A DNA stretch of 64,000 nt from Chitinophaga oryzae (lineage in GTDB: Bacteria; Bacteroidota; Bacteroidia; Chitinophagales; Chitinophagaceae). This document shows, one piece after another, positions 26,963 to 36,134 of the stretch. Made by a program: the position numbers and the translations under genes. Every line of letters starts with the position of its first letter. The first letter of the stretch is position 1. Location: contig NZ_CP051204.2 in assembly GCF_012516375.2 (NCBI RefSeq), positions 2,480,001-2,544,000 of the forward strand, in the 5' to 3' direction. Under the pieces are notes generated by a model. The model saw only the letters and a program-made list of their open reading frames with translations. It was not told the DNA's origin and did not search any database.

Positions 26963-29900
26963 ATGAATTTTTCCCAATGCATGCGTGCTATGAAGATCAC
27001 CATGTTATTACTTACCTGTTTCCTGATGCAGGTGAGTGCGCATACCTTCGCCCAGCGCATCAGCATGAACAGGCAGAACAGTACTATTCACGCTGTGCTG
27101 GAGGATATAAGAAAACAGGCGCAGTATGATTTTTTTTACGATATGCACCTGTTCAACCGGGCAAAGCCGGTCAGCATACAGGTGAAGGATGCTACCCTGG
27201 AACAGGTGCTCAGTATCCTTTTCAAGGGGTTGCCTTACAGCTACACCATTGACAATAAAATGGTGGTCATCACCGAAGCCGATGTGCCGGTAGCAGCGGT
27301 AAACACTTTACCCCTGGCGGTCCGCCGGCAGCCTGGCCGTATCGGCGGTAAAATACTGGACGACAGAGGGCAGCCGCTTCCCGGAGCAACGGTAAAAATT
27401 TTGCAGCGTAACCAGGCCGTACAAAGCGGCATAGACGGCAGCTACAGTTTCAGTATAGCGCCGGGCGTTTATACCGTAGAGGTGACCTATATCTCCTTCC
27501 AGACCAGGCGCATTACGCAGGTGGAAGTGAAAGAAGGGCAGTTGACCAGCCTGCACATTACTTTGGCGCCATCTACAAAAACGCTCGGCCAGGTGGTTGT
27601 TACCGGCAGTTATAAGAAAGAAAGTGTAGCAGGCTTATACGCCCGGCAGAAAAATGCCGCTTCCGTTACCGATGGCATCTCTTCCGAACAGATAGCCCGC
27701 ACGCCGGATAATGACATGGGGCAGGTGCTGAAGCGTGTTACCGGGCTGACGACTGTCAACAACCGGAACGTGATTGTACGGGGTATGTCTGATCGCTACA
27801 ACCAGGCGATGCTGGACGGCGTGGCGATTCCCAGTACTTCTCAGAACAGGCGTGACTTTTCCTTTGATATTATCCCTACAGAGATGGTAGGTTCCGTGGT
27901 GGTGAATAAAACAGCAACACCCGATGTTTCAGCAGAATTTTCTGGCGGCCAGGTCTCAGTGAATACTATCGATATTCCGGAGCGGAATTTTGCCACCATT
28001 CAATATGGTTTGGGCGGGAATTCGCAGACGACCGGCAAAGACTTCTACCGGCTGGGAAAACGGAATACCAGCGAATACTTCGGCTTTTTTGACAAATCAT
28101 CCAAACTGCCGGAGGGTATCAAAACGTGGCTGTGGAATAACAGGGCGTCGCAGCTGGATGCCCCTCCTGGCTATAACCTGGCAGACCCCGAATTGAACGG
28201 TATGCCGCTCAACCCGATGGAGTTTGGCAATGACGTAAAATACAATGACCTTGACGCCATTGCTCAATCCAAAAAATTGAACAATGACGCTTTGAAGCCT
28301 TACAGGTATAAAGCTGCTCCCAATCAGCATATGCGTTTATCACTTGGACGTGTGTACGACCTGAAAAACGGGAGCCGCTTTGGTTTTGTCACTTCTGTCA
28401 ACTTCAGGAATGAGCAAAACATCGTGCGTTTTAATAACCTGCGATCTTCGACCAAAGGGAATTACCTGGACAGTACCGGTATCGGTGACAAAGGCGCCGG
28501 TACATCTTATCGATTTAACAGCAACGCCGGCCTGGTAGCGAATATAGGGTGGCAGGGAAAGCGCGCTAAGCTTGTCCTGAAGAATATCTACGCGACTACC
28601 TACAGCGATAATTATAATGAGTCGGTCCAGAAACCTCATGACGATTCCGAGCCGGTAGCCAGCAAACTTATTTATCAGTTGCCCGAAGCCATGTCCCTGC
28701 AGCAGCATCAGTTGACCGGCGAATATCAGTTGCCCTGGCAGATTAAGGCCGAAGGCATGCTGACCGTTAATAAAATCAGGCAACAGATCCTGGATGAGCG
28801 TAAGCTCTCTTACCGGTTGACGACCGTTATCGGAGACGTGCCCTATTTTCAGACGCCTGGTTTAATGACCCATAGCGCAGCCTCCAATGGCAGCGCTTTC
28901 CAGGACTGGCGAATGTGGACGCGCATCGATGAAACGGACTACCATTGGAGCGCTGCATTTTCGCGCAAATTTGGTGAAAAGAAGGCCGTGTCCACACTGG
29001 TAAAATTCGGATATCAGGCCTGGTCAAAAAACAGATCGCTGGATCTATACAAAATGGCGCCCTGGACAAGGTCGTGGGCATCCGGTACAACCAACCAGAA
29101 AGCTCCTGCGATAGAAACAAGTTATGATCAGTTGTTGTCCCCCGAAAATATGGGCAATGGCGATGGTCAGGCCTATTATTATGCGGATGCGTTGGGAGGG
29201 CGGTTCTATGATGGTAAAATGATGTCGCACGCGCTATACCTGATGGCTGATCAGAAACTGGGGGACAGGCTCCGGTTGGTATATGGCGTCCGGGCGGAAT
29301 ATTTTGATTTAACCTCGAAACAGGAAGAGCTCTACAGAAGGGCCTACAAGGACGAGCCGGATCCGAATGATGTGCAGCGACACCGGTTTGGCGTTAAAGA
29401 AAATAATTGGCGTTTCCTGCCTTCGTTGAATGCGACCTACAGCCTGACGCCGGAGATCAATATCAGGGGAAGCTATTCGAAGACCGTCATACGACCGGAT
29501 TTTCGGGAGATTGGTATGTTTGGGATGTATGATTTTGAATTAAACGGTTATGTCTACGGTGAACATGTTCAATCCACGTTGATCGACAATATGGACGTGC
29601 GGTTTGAATGGTATCCTTCGCCGGGTGAGATCCTTTCCCTGACAGGATACTATAAAAAGCTGGATAAGCCCATCGAGCTGGTGCATTCAGAAGCGTCCAA
29701 TTATACTTTTGCCAATATGGAGAATGCCACCAATTTCGGGTTGGAGCTGGAGATCCGGAAGAATCTCACGTTCCTGTCCGGCAGGGAATGGGTGAAAAAC
29801 TTATTTATCTATGCGAATGCAACGTTGCTCCAGTCTAAAGTGAATGTATTGAGTCACTGGCAATGGATCAATAACCCTGAGACACAGGAAGCCGAGCGTG

Positions 29901-30331
29901 TGCAGAGCCGCTACCCCAACCAGGACAGGCCATTGATCGGGCAGTCTCCCTGGTTGCTGAATCTGGGAATTGGCTATTGGGGCGACTATTTTGGTGCTAC
30001 GGTAAGCTACAACCACCGTGGTCCCCGTACCAATTTAGCTAACGTGAATATGGCGAGAGTGGAATATGAGCTGGCGCCCAAACAATTGGATGCTCAGCTG
30101 TACGCCCGGTTTTTAAAGAAGAAGATGGAGGTGAAGCTGAACCTGACTAACCTGCTGAATGACTGGACGCGCTACTATATGAACATCCATGACTATGAAC
30201 CGGATGATACCAGGTTCTTTATACTAAAGGCGGGCAGGTCGATCAAATACCGTAAGGAAGATGGTGACATCATCACCTATCGCAGAAAAGATGGCCAGCG
30301 ATTCAGTATGAGCGTGAGCTACAGCTTTTAA
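26963..30331 (+). CDS. TonB-dependent receptor with STN signalling domain
   Basis: A 1122-residue outer-membrane receptor. Order: signal peptide, STN domain (STIHAVLEDIRKQAQYDFFY, about 40-95), carboxypeptidase-regulatory-like barrel domain (IGGKILDDRGQPLPGATVKI), TonB-box-like VVVTGSY, plug (NVIVRGMSDRYNQAMLDG) and a beta-barrel ending in a C-terminal Phe. The STN domain signals through the FecR/FecI pair just upstream. No SusD partner follows; instead comes a 281-residue lipoprotein, so the substrate is likely small (metal complex or similar) rather than a glycan. Confidence 0.92.
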   Translation: MNFSQCMRAMKITMLLLTCFLMQVSAHTFAQRISMNRQNSTIHAVLEDIRKQAQYDFFYDMHLFNRAKPVSIQVKDATLEQVLSILFKGLPYSYTIDNKMVVITEADVPVAAVNTLPLAVRRQPGRIGGKILDDRGQPLPGATVKILQRNQAVQSGIDGSYSFSIAPGVYTVEVTYISFQTRRITQVEVKEGQLTSLHITLAPSTKTLGQVVVTGSYKKESVAGLYARQKNAASVTDGISSEQIARTPDNDMGQVLKRVTGLTTVNNRNVIVRGMSDRYNQAMLDGVAIPSTSQNRRDFSFDIIPTEMVGSVVVNKTATPDVSAEFSGGQVSVNTIDIPERNFATIQYGLGGNSQTTGKDFYRLGKRNTSEYFGFFDKSSKLPEGIKTWLWNNRASQLDAPPGYNLADPELNGMPLNPMEFGNDVKYNDLDAIAQSKKLNNDALKPYRYKAAPNQHMRLSLGRVYDLKNGSRFGFVTSVNFRNEQNIVRFNNLRSSTKGNYLDSTGIGDKGAGTSYRFNSNAGLVANIGWQGKRAKLVLKNIYATTYSDNYNESVQKPHDDSEPVASKLIYQLPEAMSLQQHQLTGEYQLPWQIKAEGMLTVNKIRQQILDERKLSYRLTTVIGDVPYFQTPGLMTHSAASNGSAFQDWRMWTRIDETDYHWSAAFSRKFGEKKAVSTLVKFGYQAWSKNRSLDLYKMAPWTRSWASGTTNQKAPAIETSYDQLLSPENMGNGDGQAYYYADALGGRFYDGKMMSHALYLMADQKLGDRLRLVYGVRAEYFDLTSKQEELYRRAYKDEPDPNDVQRHRFGVKENNWRFLPSLNATYSLTPEINIRGSYSKTVIRPDFREIGMFGMYDFELNGYVYGEHVQSTLIDNMDVRFEWYPSPGEILSLTGYYKKLDKPIELVHSEASNYTFANMENATNFGLELEIRKNLTFLSGREWVKNLFIYANATLLQSKVNVLSHWQWINNPETQEAERVQSRYPNQDRPLIGQSPWLLNLGIGYWGDYFGATVSYNHRGPRTNLANVNMARVEYELAPKQLDAQLYARFLKKKMEVKLNLTNLLNDWTRYYMNIHDYEPDDTRFFILKAGRSIKYRKEDGDIITYRRKDGQRFSMSVSYSF

Positions 30332-30352
30332 TTATTGTTAAATCATTTTTGA

Positions 30353-31198
30353 ATGAAAAAATATACTAAACATATCATCGCTGCCATGGTATTGTTAACA
30401 GGGCTTTTTTCCTGCCGGAAAGCGGCCTATGTGAATCCGTTCGCAACGTTTGTTGATGTCTGGTTTGATGCAGATAAAACAGCCCTGCGAAACAACGGGG
30501 AAGGGGTATTTATTGCCGTCAGGTACAACGGTCACCCGATCGCATGGGATGTAGGCACAAAAAAGATCAAGGTGGTAGCCGGGGAGGGAAAATTTGAGTT
30601 CTATGATACCCGCAATGGAAAAGTAGTCGCTGAAAAAATGATCGATGTGAAAGCCGGTTCCAAAGAAACCTATACGTTATTCCAGCCTACGATGGATGCC
30701 CCTGTCGCTTTTGTCGACCCCGCCGGGCAGGACACGGTAAACGCTGCCCCGGCCGGGCACATCAAACTAAAAGTAGCCAATTATGCCAAAGACCTTATTC
30801 CCTTTGAGCATACGGATATTAAGGTGTCAGTAAGTTATTTTGATGCGGACTGGAACGAGGTGGTGACAGAAGTTGGCGTCATTAAAGATGTAAAAAACAC
30901 CATCGACAAGGCTGGATACGCTGTCCTGCCGGACGGTCTGCCCAACCCTGCACCCGAATTTGGTTACAACTATGTATTCGAATTCATCAACAGTGATACC
31001 GGGCAGCCACTGCTTAACTACGGAGGGACCAATTATTCCAACCTGGCATTTTCTCCCCCGGGTATAAGCCCGTTGCCGGTGAAAAACGTATTTACCGTGT
31101 ATTTGGTTTCTAATAAGACCTGGGGAGAAGCGCCGCCGTTTATAAAGAAGGGAGATGCTTTTTACGAGGTGGCGACGAGTGTGCTTTTTGCGAATTAG
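30353..31198 (+). CDS. Lipoprotein cotranscribed with TonB receptor
   Basis: A 281-residue protein with lipobox LFSC (KKYTKHIIAAMVLLTGLFSC) and a beta-rich mature region, with AGHIKLKVANYAKDLIPFEH and TDIKVSVSYFDADWNEVVTE. It starts 21 bp after the receptor stop, so it is probably a surface-exposed partner of the receptor in place of SusD. I do not recognise the family. Confidence 0.75.
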   Translation: MKKYTKHIIAAMVLLTGLFSCRKAAYVNPFATFVDVWFDADKTALRNNGEGVFIAVRYNGHPIAWDVGTKKIKVVAGEGKFEFYDTRNGKVVAEKMIDVKAGSKETYTLFQPTMDAPVAFVDPAGQDTVNAAPAGHIKLKVANYAKDLIPFEHTDIKVSVSYFDADWNEVVTEVGVIKDVKNTIDKAGYAVLPDGLPNPAPEFGYNYVFEFINSDTGQPLLNYGGTNYSNLAFSPPGISPLPVKNVFTVYLVSNKTWGEAPPFIKKGDAFYEVATSVLFAN

Positions 31199-31318
31199 CA
31201 TGCACGCCGATGGATAGTCTCCTTCTGCTGTTTAAAATATGATTTCTGTCGTACAAAGGCATGATACCGCTCATTTATTTCATAGAAAAAATGAGCTTTC
31301 TTTGAGAAAAGTTAAGAA

Positions 31319-32647
31319 ATGTCTGATTATTTCGCCAGGTCCTCCAAATCAGAGGAGGTAACCGGTATCATTAAGCAACGGGCTTATCCTTTAACAGATA
31401 AGGGAAGCCTTGACCCTTTGTTTAAAAGGATTGGCGACGCACGGATTGTGATGCTCGGTGAAGCATCTCATGGAACACACGACTACTATAACTGGCGTAG
31501 TTATATTTCGAGACGGCTGATCGAAGAAAAAGGGTTCAATTTTATCGCAGTAGAAGGAGATTGGCCTGATTGTTACCGCCTTAACAGGTATATAAAAAAT
31601 TATGCAGATGAAGGAAAGGGTGCATTCAAAGTGCTTCATTCCTTTAACCGGTGGCCAACCTGGATGTGGGCCAATTGGGAAGTTGTAGCATTGGCAGACT
31701 GGTTGCAACAATATAACCTGGCGTTGCCTTTAAACAAAAAGGCAGGATTCTACGGGCTGGATGTCTATAGCCTTTGGGAAAGTATGGAGAGTATTATGCA
31801 ATACCTGGGGAAAAAAGATCCTCAGACGCTGAAAATTGCCGAAGAGGTATTTAAGTGTTTTGAACCTTATCGGTACCAGGAAGGTCAGTCATATGCAAGA
31901 GCAACGCAATTCGTACCGGAATCATGCGAAAATGAAGTAGTTCGTTTGCTGAAAGAGATCCGCGCTAAGCTTCCCTCTTATAATACAGATCACGAAAATG
32001 TATTTAATGCTGAACAAAATGCTTTGGTGATGGTAGACGCGGAAAGATATTACCGCGCAATGATTCATGGCGGAGCTCATGCCTGGAATATCCGTGATGA
32101 TCATATGGCTCAGACCCTTGACCGGCTCCTGAAGTTTCATGGTGAAAAAGCCAAAGCCATTATATGGGCGCATAATACCCATGTGGGAGATGCACGGGCA
32201 ACTAGTATGAGTTGGGAAGGAATGTTTAATATCGGGGAGCTGGCCAGGTTGAAATATGGTGACGATAAGGTCGTGTTAGTAGGTTTTGGTTCTTATAAAG
32301 GGGATGTAATCGCAGGTAGCAGTTGGGGAGCATCTATGCGAAAAATCGAAGTTCCGCCTGCTTTCGGAGGATCATGGGAACATTTGTTACATACTGCCAA
32401 TAATGATAACAAGTTATTGATAATGAATGAATTTAATCAGGATGTCTTTTTGGAAAATCATTTTGGGCATCGGGCCATTGGCGTAGTTTATCATCCGCAA
32501 TATGAACAATATGGAAATTATGTTCCTACCATACTCCCGTTACGGTATGATGCTTTTATTTACCTGGACGAAACTTCGGCTTTGCATCCTTTGCATATTC
32601 AACCGGACGGCCATCAGATGCCGGAAACATTTCCATTTGGAGTTTAA
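31319..32647 (+). CDS. Erythromycin-esterase-family protein
   Basis: A 442-residue protein with the EreA-like layout: MLGEASHGTHDYYNWR, NFIAVEGDWPDCYRLNRYI, RWPTWMWANWEV, MIHGGAHAWNIRDDHMAQTL and IIWAHNTHVGDARATSM. The His/Glu residues in these motifs form the family active site. True macrolide esterase activity is proven only for a few members; many act in unrelated contexts. It is convergent with a phosphoribosyltransferase and an alpha/beta-hydrolase gene, a combination known as a fused protein in Mycobacterium (Rv2030c). Base composition is more AT-rich than flanking genes. Confidence 0.88.
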   Translation: MSDYFARSSKSEEVTGIIKQRAYPLTDKGSLDPLFKRIGDARIVMLGEASHGTHDYYNWRSYISRRLIEEKGFNFIAVEGDWPDCYRLNRYIKNYADEGKGAFKVLHSFNRWPTWMWANWEVVALADWLQQYNLALPLNKKAGFYGLDVYSLWESMESIMQYLGKKDPQTLKIAEEVFKCFEPYRYQEGQSYARATQFVPESCENEVVRLLKEIRAKLPSYNTDHENVFNAEQNALVMVDAERYYRAMIHGGAHAWNIRDDHMAQTLDRLLKFHGEKAKAIIWAHNTHVGDARATSMSWEGMFNIGELARLKYGDDKVVLVGFGSYKGDVIAGSSWGASMRKIEVPPAFGGSWEHLLHTANNDNKLLIMNEFNQDVFLENHFGHRAIGVVYHPQYEQYGNYVPTILPLRYDAFIYLDETSALHPLHIQPDGHQMPETFPFGV

Positions 32648-32693
32648 TAGTGAAAGATATTGTAAGTGACATAAGTGTGCCTGGACGCGGTCC

Positions 32694-33314
32694 TTATGTG
32701 CGTTCTTTTGCCAGGTAATAAATTACTTCCTCATTTGTTACTTGTGCGAAGTCATCATAAAACGCCCCGACTCCCCGGAAAAGCGTTGGTATATGTAATA
32801 TTATCAATTCATCAACCACTTTTGATAACATGGCGTAGGCATTTTGTGAAGCTACCGGAGCCGCCACTATTATTTTGGCTGGGTTTTCTTTTCGTAACAT
32901 CTTGACTGTGGCCAATAGTGTATTTCCTGTGGCGATGCCATCATCTACAACGATGACTGTTTTTCCGTTGATCGGTTCTGGCTGGCGGTCGCCCAGGTAC
33001 ATATGATACATTTCCCGCAGGCGCTTGCGGATGCGCGTGGTAGCTTCATCGATATAGGCAGGGGAAACTTCTTTGTGCGATACAAGATAGCGGTCTGTCA
33101 GGCTAACAGCGCCAATCGCATATTCTTCATTGGCAGGATGGCCAATTTTTTTAGTAAGCACAAGACTGAGGGGGAGATGCAGATTTTTAGCAATTACATA
33201 GGCAATGGGGACTCCTCCGCGGGGTACCGCCAATACCAATCCTCCTGGTTGTTCTTTATATTTTTTTAGCAAAGGAGCTAATTGCTGAGCGGCTGTAATC
33301 CTGTTACTAAACAT
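32694..33314 (-). CDS. Phosphoribosyltransferase-domain protein
   Basis: A 206-residue type I PRTase-like protein with the PRPP-binding motif VIVVDDGIATGNT (about 118-130), the N-terminal LVLAVPRGGVPIAYVIA and flexible-loop region SLVLTKKIGHPANEEYAIG. The substrate base is not evident. It is the second gene of an operon after the alpha/beta hydrolase (25-bp gap). In other bacteria this domain is fused or neighbours the erythromycin-esterase domain, so a shared pathway is probable but unknown. Confidence 0.88.
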   Translation of the reverse strand: MFSNRITAAQQLAPLLKKYKEQPGGLVLAVPRGGVPIAYVIAKNLHLPLSLVLTKKIGHPANEEYAIGAVSLTDRYLVSHKEVSPAYIDEATTRIRKRLREMYHMYLGDRQPEPINGKTVIVVDDGIATGNTLLATVKMLRKENPAKIIVAAPVASQNAYAMLSKVVDELIILHIPTLFRGVGAFYDDFAQVTNEEVIYYLAKERT

Positions 33315-33339
33315 AATTTAACATTTAGTTGAGACGAGG

Positions 33340-34002
33340 TTATATATGTACCTGAAGATAGAGATTGAACCATATCGCGGCATCTTCAGCTACTTTATCC
33401 ATAGCATTTCCTTCCTCGAATAAGTGGCCGGCACCTTCTATGATAAGTAGTTTTTTAGGTCCCTGCAGTCGTTCATAGGCGAAATGGTTATATGCTATCA
33501 CATCATGATCAAGGCTGCCTACAATAAGCAGCGTGGGTGCTGTTATTGTTGATAGTATGTTAGCGGCAAGATCCGGTCTTCCACCCCGGCTGACGATTGC
33601 TCGGATTTGTGGTAAAGCGGAGGCGGCAGTTAGCGCGGCTGCCGCTCCGGTACTCGCACCAAAGTATCCTAATTGGCAATGATGGGCATGCGGCAAATTC
33701 TCCAGCCATTTTGTAACACTGATGAGCCTGTTACCAAGTAGTTGTATATTGAATCGCGTGTAATAATCTGCTGCCTCCTCTTCTTTTGTCAGCAAATCGA
33801 ATAGTAATGTTCCAAAATTATATTCCCGCAATTTGGACGCCACCGTTTTGTTTCGCGGACTAAATCTGCTGCTGCCGCTTCCGTGACAAAAAATGATAAT
33901 GGAGTTCGCCGTTTCAGGAATTACCAGCTCACCTTCCAACAATTTATTGTCTACCGGGATTTTTACTATTTCATTAAAACGGTCCATATTCAAATGTATC
34001 AA
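33340..34002 (-). CDS. Alpha/beta hydrolase (dienelactone-hydrolase-like)
   Basis: A 220-residue hydrolase. Nucleophile elbow GASTG (FGASTGAAAAL, about 110-115), catalytic Asp in GSLDHDV, His in EGAGHLFEE; oxyanion region CHGSGSS. This is a frequent neighbour of PRTase and erythromycin-esterase-like genes. First gene of the minus-strand operon; tandem 22-bp repeats lie immediately upstream. Start could be the Met at 33987 (MDRFNE). Confidence 0.85.
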   Translation of the reverse strand: MIHLNMDRFNEIVKIPVDNKLLEGELVIPETANSIIIFCHGSGSSRFSPRNKTVASKLREYNFGTLLFDLLTKEEEAADYYTRFNIQLLGNRLISVTKWLENLPHAHHCQLGYFGASTGAAAALTAASALPQIRAIVSRGGRPDLAANILSTITAPTLLIVGSLDHDVIAYNHFAYERLQGPKKLLIIEGAGHLFEEGNAMDKVAEDAAIWFNLYLQVHI

Positions 34003-34013
34003 AGCGCCTCATT

Positions 34014-34057
34014 ATTATAAATGACGGTCGTCAGAATTATAAATGACGGATGTCAGA
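34014..34057. promoter_or_regulatory. Two tandem 22-bp repeats, possible operator
   Basis: Two adjoining copies of ATTATAAATGACGGnnGTCAGA (34014-34035, 34036-34057) match at 20 of 22 bases. Each holds a near-palindrome (TGACGGTCGTCA and TGACGGATGTCA). They sit 12-55 bp upstream of the hydrolase start on the minus strand, and between two genes. A dimeric regulator bound on two turns is plausible. Confidence 0.5.
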
Positions 34058-34070
34058 TAAATAATGATTT

Positions 34071-34757
34071 TTAGATCATAAATTCTTTCCCATCAGCGGC
34101 CACATCAAGTGTAAGACTATCATCAGCCAACCCGGAGATCTTCTTTTTTCCTGCTGTGGGATCTTTTACGAACCAGGATCCAAAATGTGTGAAGATCAGG
34201 TGTTTGGTATATTTTCTGAAGAAATCAACGAGATCGGGAACGCCTGTGTGACCAAACAGGCGGCCATCGCTGTTTTTTCTTACCATTCCGCCCCGCCTGA
34301 AATAGCTGGCTTCCGTTATTACAGCGTCCAATCCTGTCAGAAAGCGGTGGTATGATGAGGGAATGCTGATCATATCGCCTGTATAAAAGAGCCGGCAGTT
34401 CCCTTTTTCTATCAGATAGCCCTGCGATTTAACCCTGGTACTGTGAATGGTCGGAATAGGGGTTATCTTATAGCCGTTTTGAACAAAAGGATCAGATATT
34501 ACACGAATGTTTGATTCCTGCCAGGGCTCCGGCGCAAAAACAAGCATCGGAAAATCAAAACTCGCTTTTTCATTAATAAAATAGGCATGATCAGGATGCA
34601 GATGGGTCAGCAGCACAAATGAGGGAGCATATGACAGGTATTCTTTCTCTCCCATGTCGCACAAGATTTGGCCGTCAACCATGATGCCGGAATGTTTTTG
34701 GTATGCCGGCTGGCTTACAGCGATCTCGCCTATGGCCCCTAATATTTTGATCCGCAT
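34071..34757 (-). CDS. MBL-fold metallo-hydrolase
   Basis: A 228-residue metallo-beta-lactamase-fold protein. Metal motif HLHPDHAYF (HxHxDH), further His in IHSTRVKSQG, Asp in YTGDMIS, and His in IFTHFGS. The domain order fits RNase Z-like or lactonase-like single-domain enzymes; the substrate is unknown. Start set at MRIKILG; 11 upstream in-frame codons are possible. The start codon is one base from that of the divergent DUF302 fragment. Confidence 0.85.
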   Translation of the reverse strand: MRIKILGAIGEIAVSQPAYQKHSGIMVDGQILCDMGEKEYLSYAPSFVLLTHLHPDHAYFINEKASFDFPMLVFAPEPWQESNIRVISDPFVQNGYKITPIPTIHSTRVKSQGYLIEKGNCRLFYTGDMISIPSSYHRFLTGLDAVITEASYFRRGGMVRKNSDGRLFGHTGVPDLVDFFRKYTKHLIFTHFGSWFVKDPTAGKKKISGLADDSLTLDVAADGKEFMI

Positions 34758-34758
34758 A

Positions 34759-35100
34759 ATGCATGCCCTATTGTTCTGCAAAGGTATCATTATCCCTATA
34801 AAGGGAAAGCTTGGTGAAGATTTTTACAACTATAAAATATTAGGTGCATGTAACCCGCCGTTTGCCTATCAGGTATTGTTAGCAGAAGACAAAATTGGTG
34901 CTATGCTTCCCTGTAATATAATTGTTCAGGAAAAAAAGCCAGGTACGATTGAAGTGTCAGCCATAAACCCAATCGTATCTATGAAGGCTGTACTAAATAA
35001 AGACTTACACAAGATCGCGGCGGAGATAAAAAAACAAATTGAAGCGTGTTTTGGAGCAGTTGTGATGGTTCGGAAAATCAATAACCCATTACTATTTTAA
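34759..35100 (+). pseudogene. DUF302 protein, 5'-truncated
   Basis: The frame carries the diagnostic C-terminal two-thirds of DUF302 (FYNYKILGACNPPFAYQVLL, IGAMLPCNIIVQE, INPIVSMKAVLNKDLHKIAA). The conserved N-terminal part, where the family normally has about 40 residues ahead of the K-LG-DF segment, is absent. What precedes it is an unrelated MHALLFCKGII. The frame meets the divergent MBL gene start with no intergenic space, so a rearrangement probably removed the 5' end. It could still be translated but should not fold normally. Confidence 0.65.
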
Positions 35101-35303
35101 AAATAGCTAATTAAAGTCGGGCGAGGTGGACAATTATCGAACCCATTTTTACAATGTCTGGAGGCTTTGGGAGAGTTTGTAATCCATAGTGGAGGATTGA
35201 CGCGACTGGGAATAACAGAGTAACCTGAATGTCAATATGTCGTTCAGGTTGTCACAGTATTCACAATTTGCGTCTAAGAGACAAACAAATTAGAAAAGCA
35301 AAT

Positions 35304-36080
35304 ATGAAAAAGTCATCTTTCGATTCAAAAACAGCCATTGTAATCGGCGGAACAAGCGGCATGGGCAAAGCCACAGCAAAGTTATTATTGGAGCATGGCG
35401 CTAAAGTGATTGTCATTAGTAAAAGCCAGGCGAGTGTTGATGCAGCACTAACCGAATTGAGTGCATTCGGCGAAGTTTCCGGAGTAAGACTTAATCTTAC
35501 CTCAGACATAGAGGTGGCTAATTACATTTCTATACTTGAAAAAGATGGTCGATCAATTAACTATCTGGTTAATGCTTCCGGCATTTTTGCACCTAAACCA
35601 TTCTTGGATAGCACCCGCGAGGATTATGACGCTCTCCTGGATATCAATCGTGGATTTTATTTTATTACGCAGGCAGTCGCAAAGAAAATGAAAACAAACG
35701 GTGGTGGTTCCATTGTTAACATTGGTTCATACTGGGCAGAACATGCGGTCAAAGGAATGCCTACATCAGCTTACTCAATGGCCAAAGCAGCTTTGCAGGC
35801 TTTTACACGACATGCGGCCATGGAGTTGTCGGATGATAAGATCCGCGTAAACGCTATCGCTCCGGGGATTGTTGAAACCGGTGTTTTAGACGAACTGATG
35901 GGGTCGGAAGAAGGTGTGAAAGAAGCCTATAAGGGATTTAACAGTATCCACCCGTTAGGCCGAAACGGCCAACCAAAGGATGTCGCTAATGCGATCGTGT
36001 TTTTATTGTCTGATGAAGCGGCATGGATTACAGGCACTGTCCTGGATATTGATGGCGGATTGGCTGCAGGCCGAAGTTAA
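35304..36080 (+). CDS. Short-chain dehydrogenase/reductase
   Basis: A 258-residue classical SDR. Cofactor motif GGTSGMGKA (TGxxxGxG-like), NASGIF (NAG-like), catalytic Ser in IVNIGSYWAE, and YSMAKA (YxxxK). C-terminal GTVLDIDGGLAAGRS is the usual ending. NAD(P)H-dependent oxidoreductase of unknown substrate. The preceding 200 bp contain no recognisable gene. Start at MKKSSFD rather than the upstream frame start. Confidence 0.9.
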   Translation: MKKSSFDSKTAIVIGGTSGMGKATAKLLLEHGAKVIVISKSQASVDAALTELSAFGEVSGVRLNLTSDIEVANYISILEKDGRSINYLVNASGIFAPKPFLDSTREDYDALLDINRGFYFITQAVAKKMKTNGGGSIVNIGSYWAEHAVKGMPTSAYSMAKAALQAFTRHAAMELSDDKIRVNAIAPGIVETGVLDELMGSEEGVKEAYKGFNSIHPLGRNGQPKDVANAIVFLLSDEAAWITGTVLDIDGGLAAGRS

Positions 36081-36134
36081 TTTTTATTGAATAACTTGTG
36101 GTTATTCTGAAATGTTTCACCGTAAATATTTGAC

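Noticed and set aside
35101..35303. Coding-like stretch before the SDR gene (reading LGEFVIHSGGLTRLGITE before a stop)
   Set aside because: Only about 30 codons with no start and no recognisable family; insufficient to call a gene remnant.
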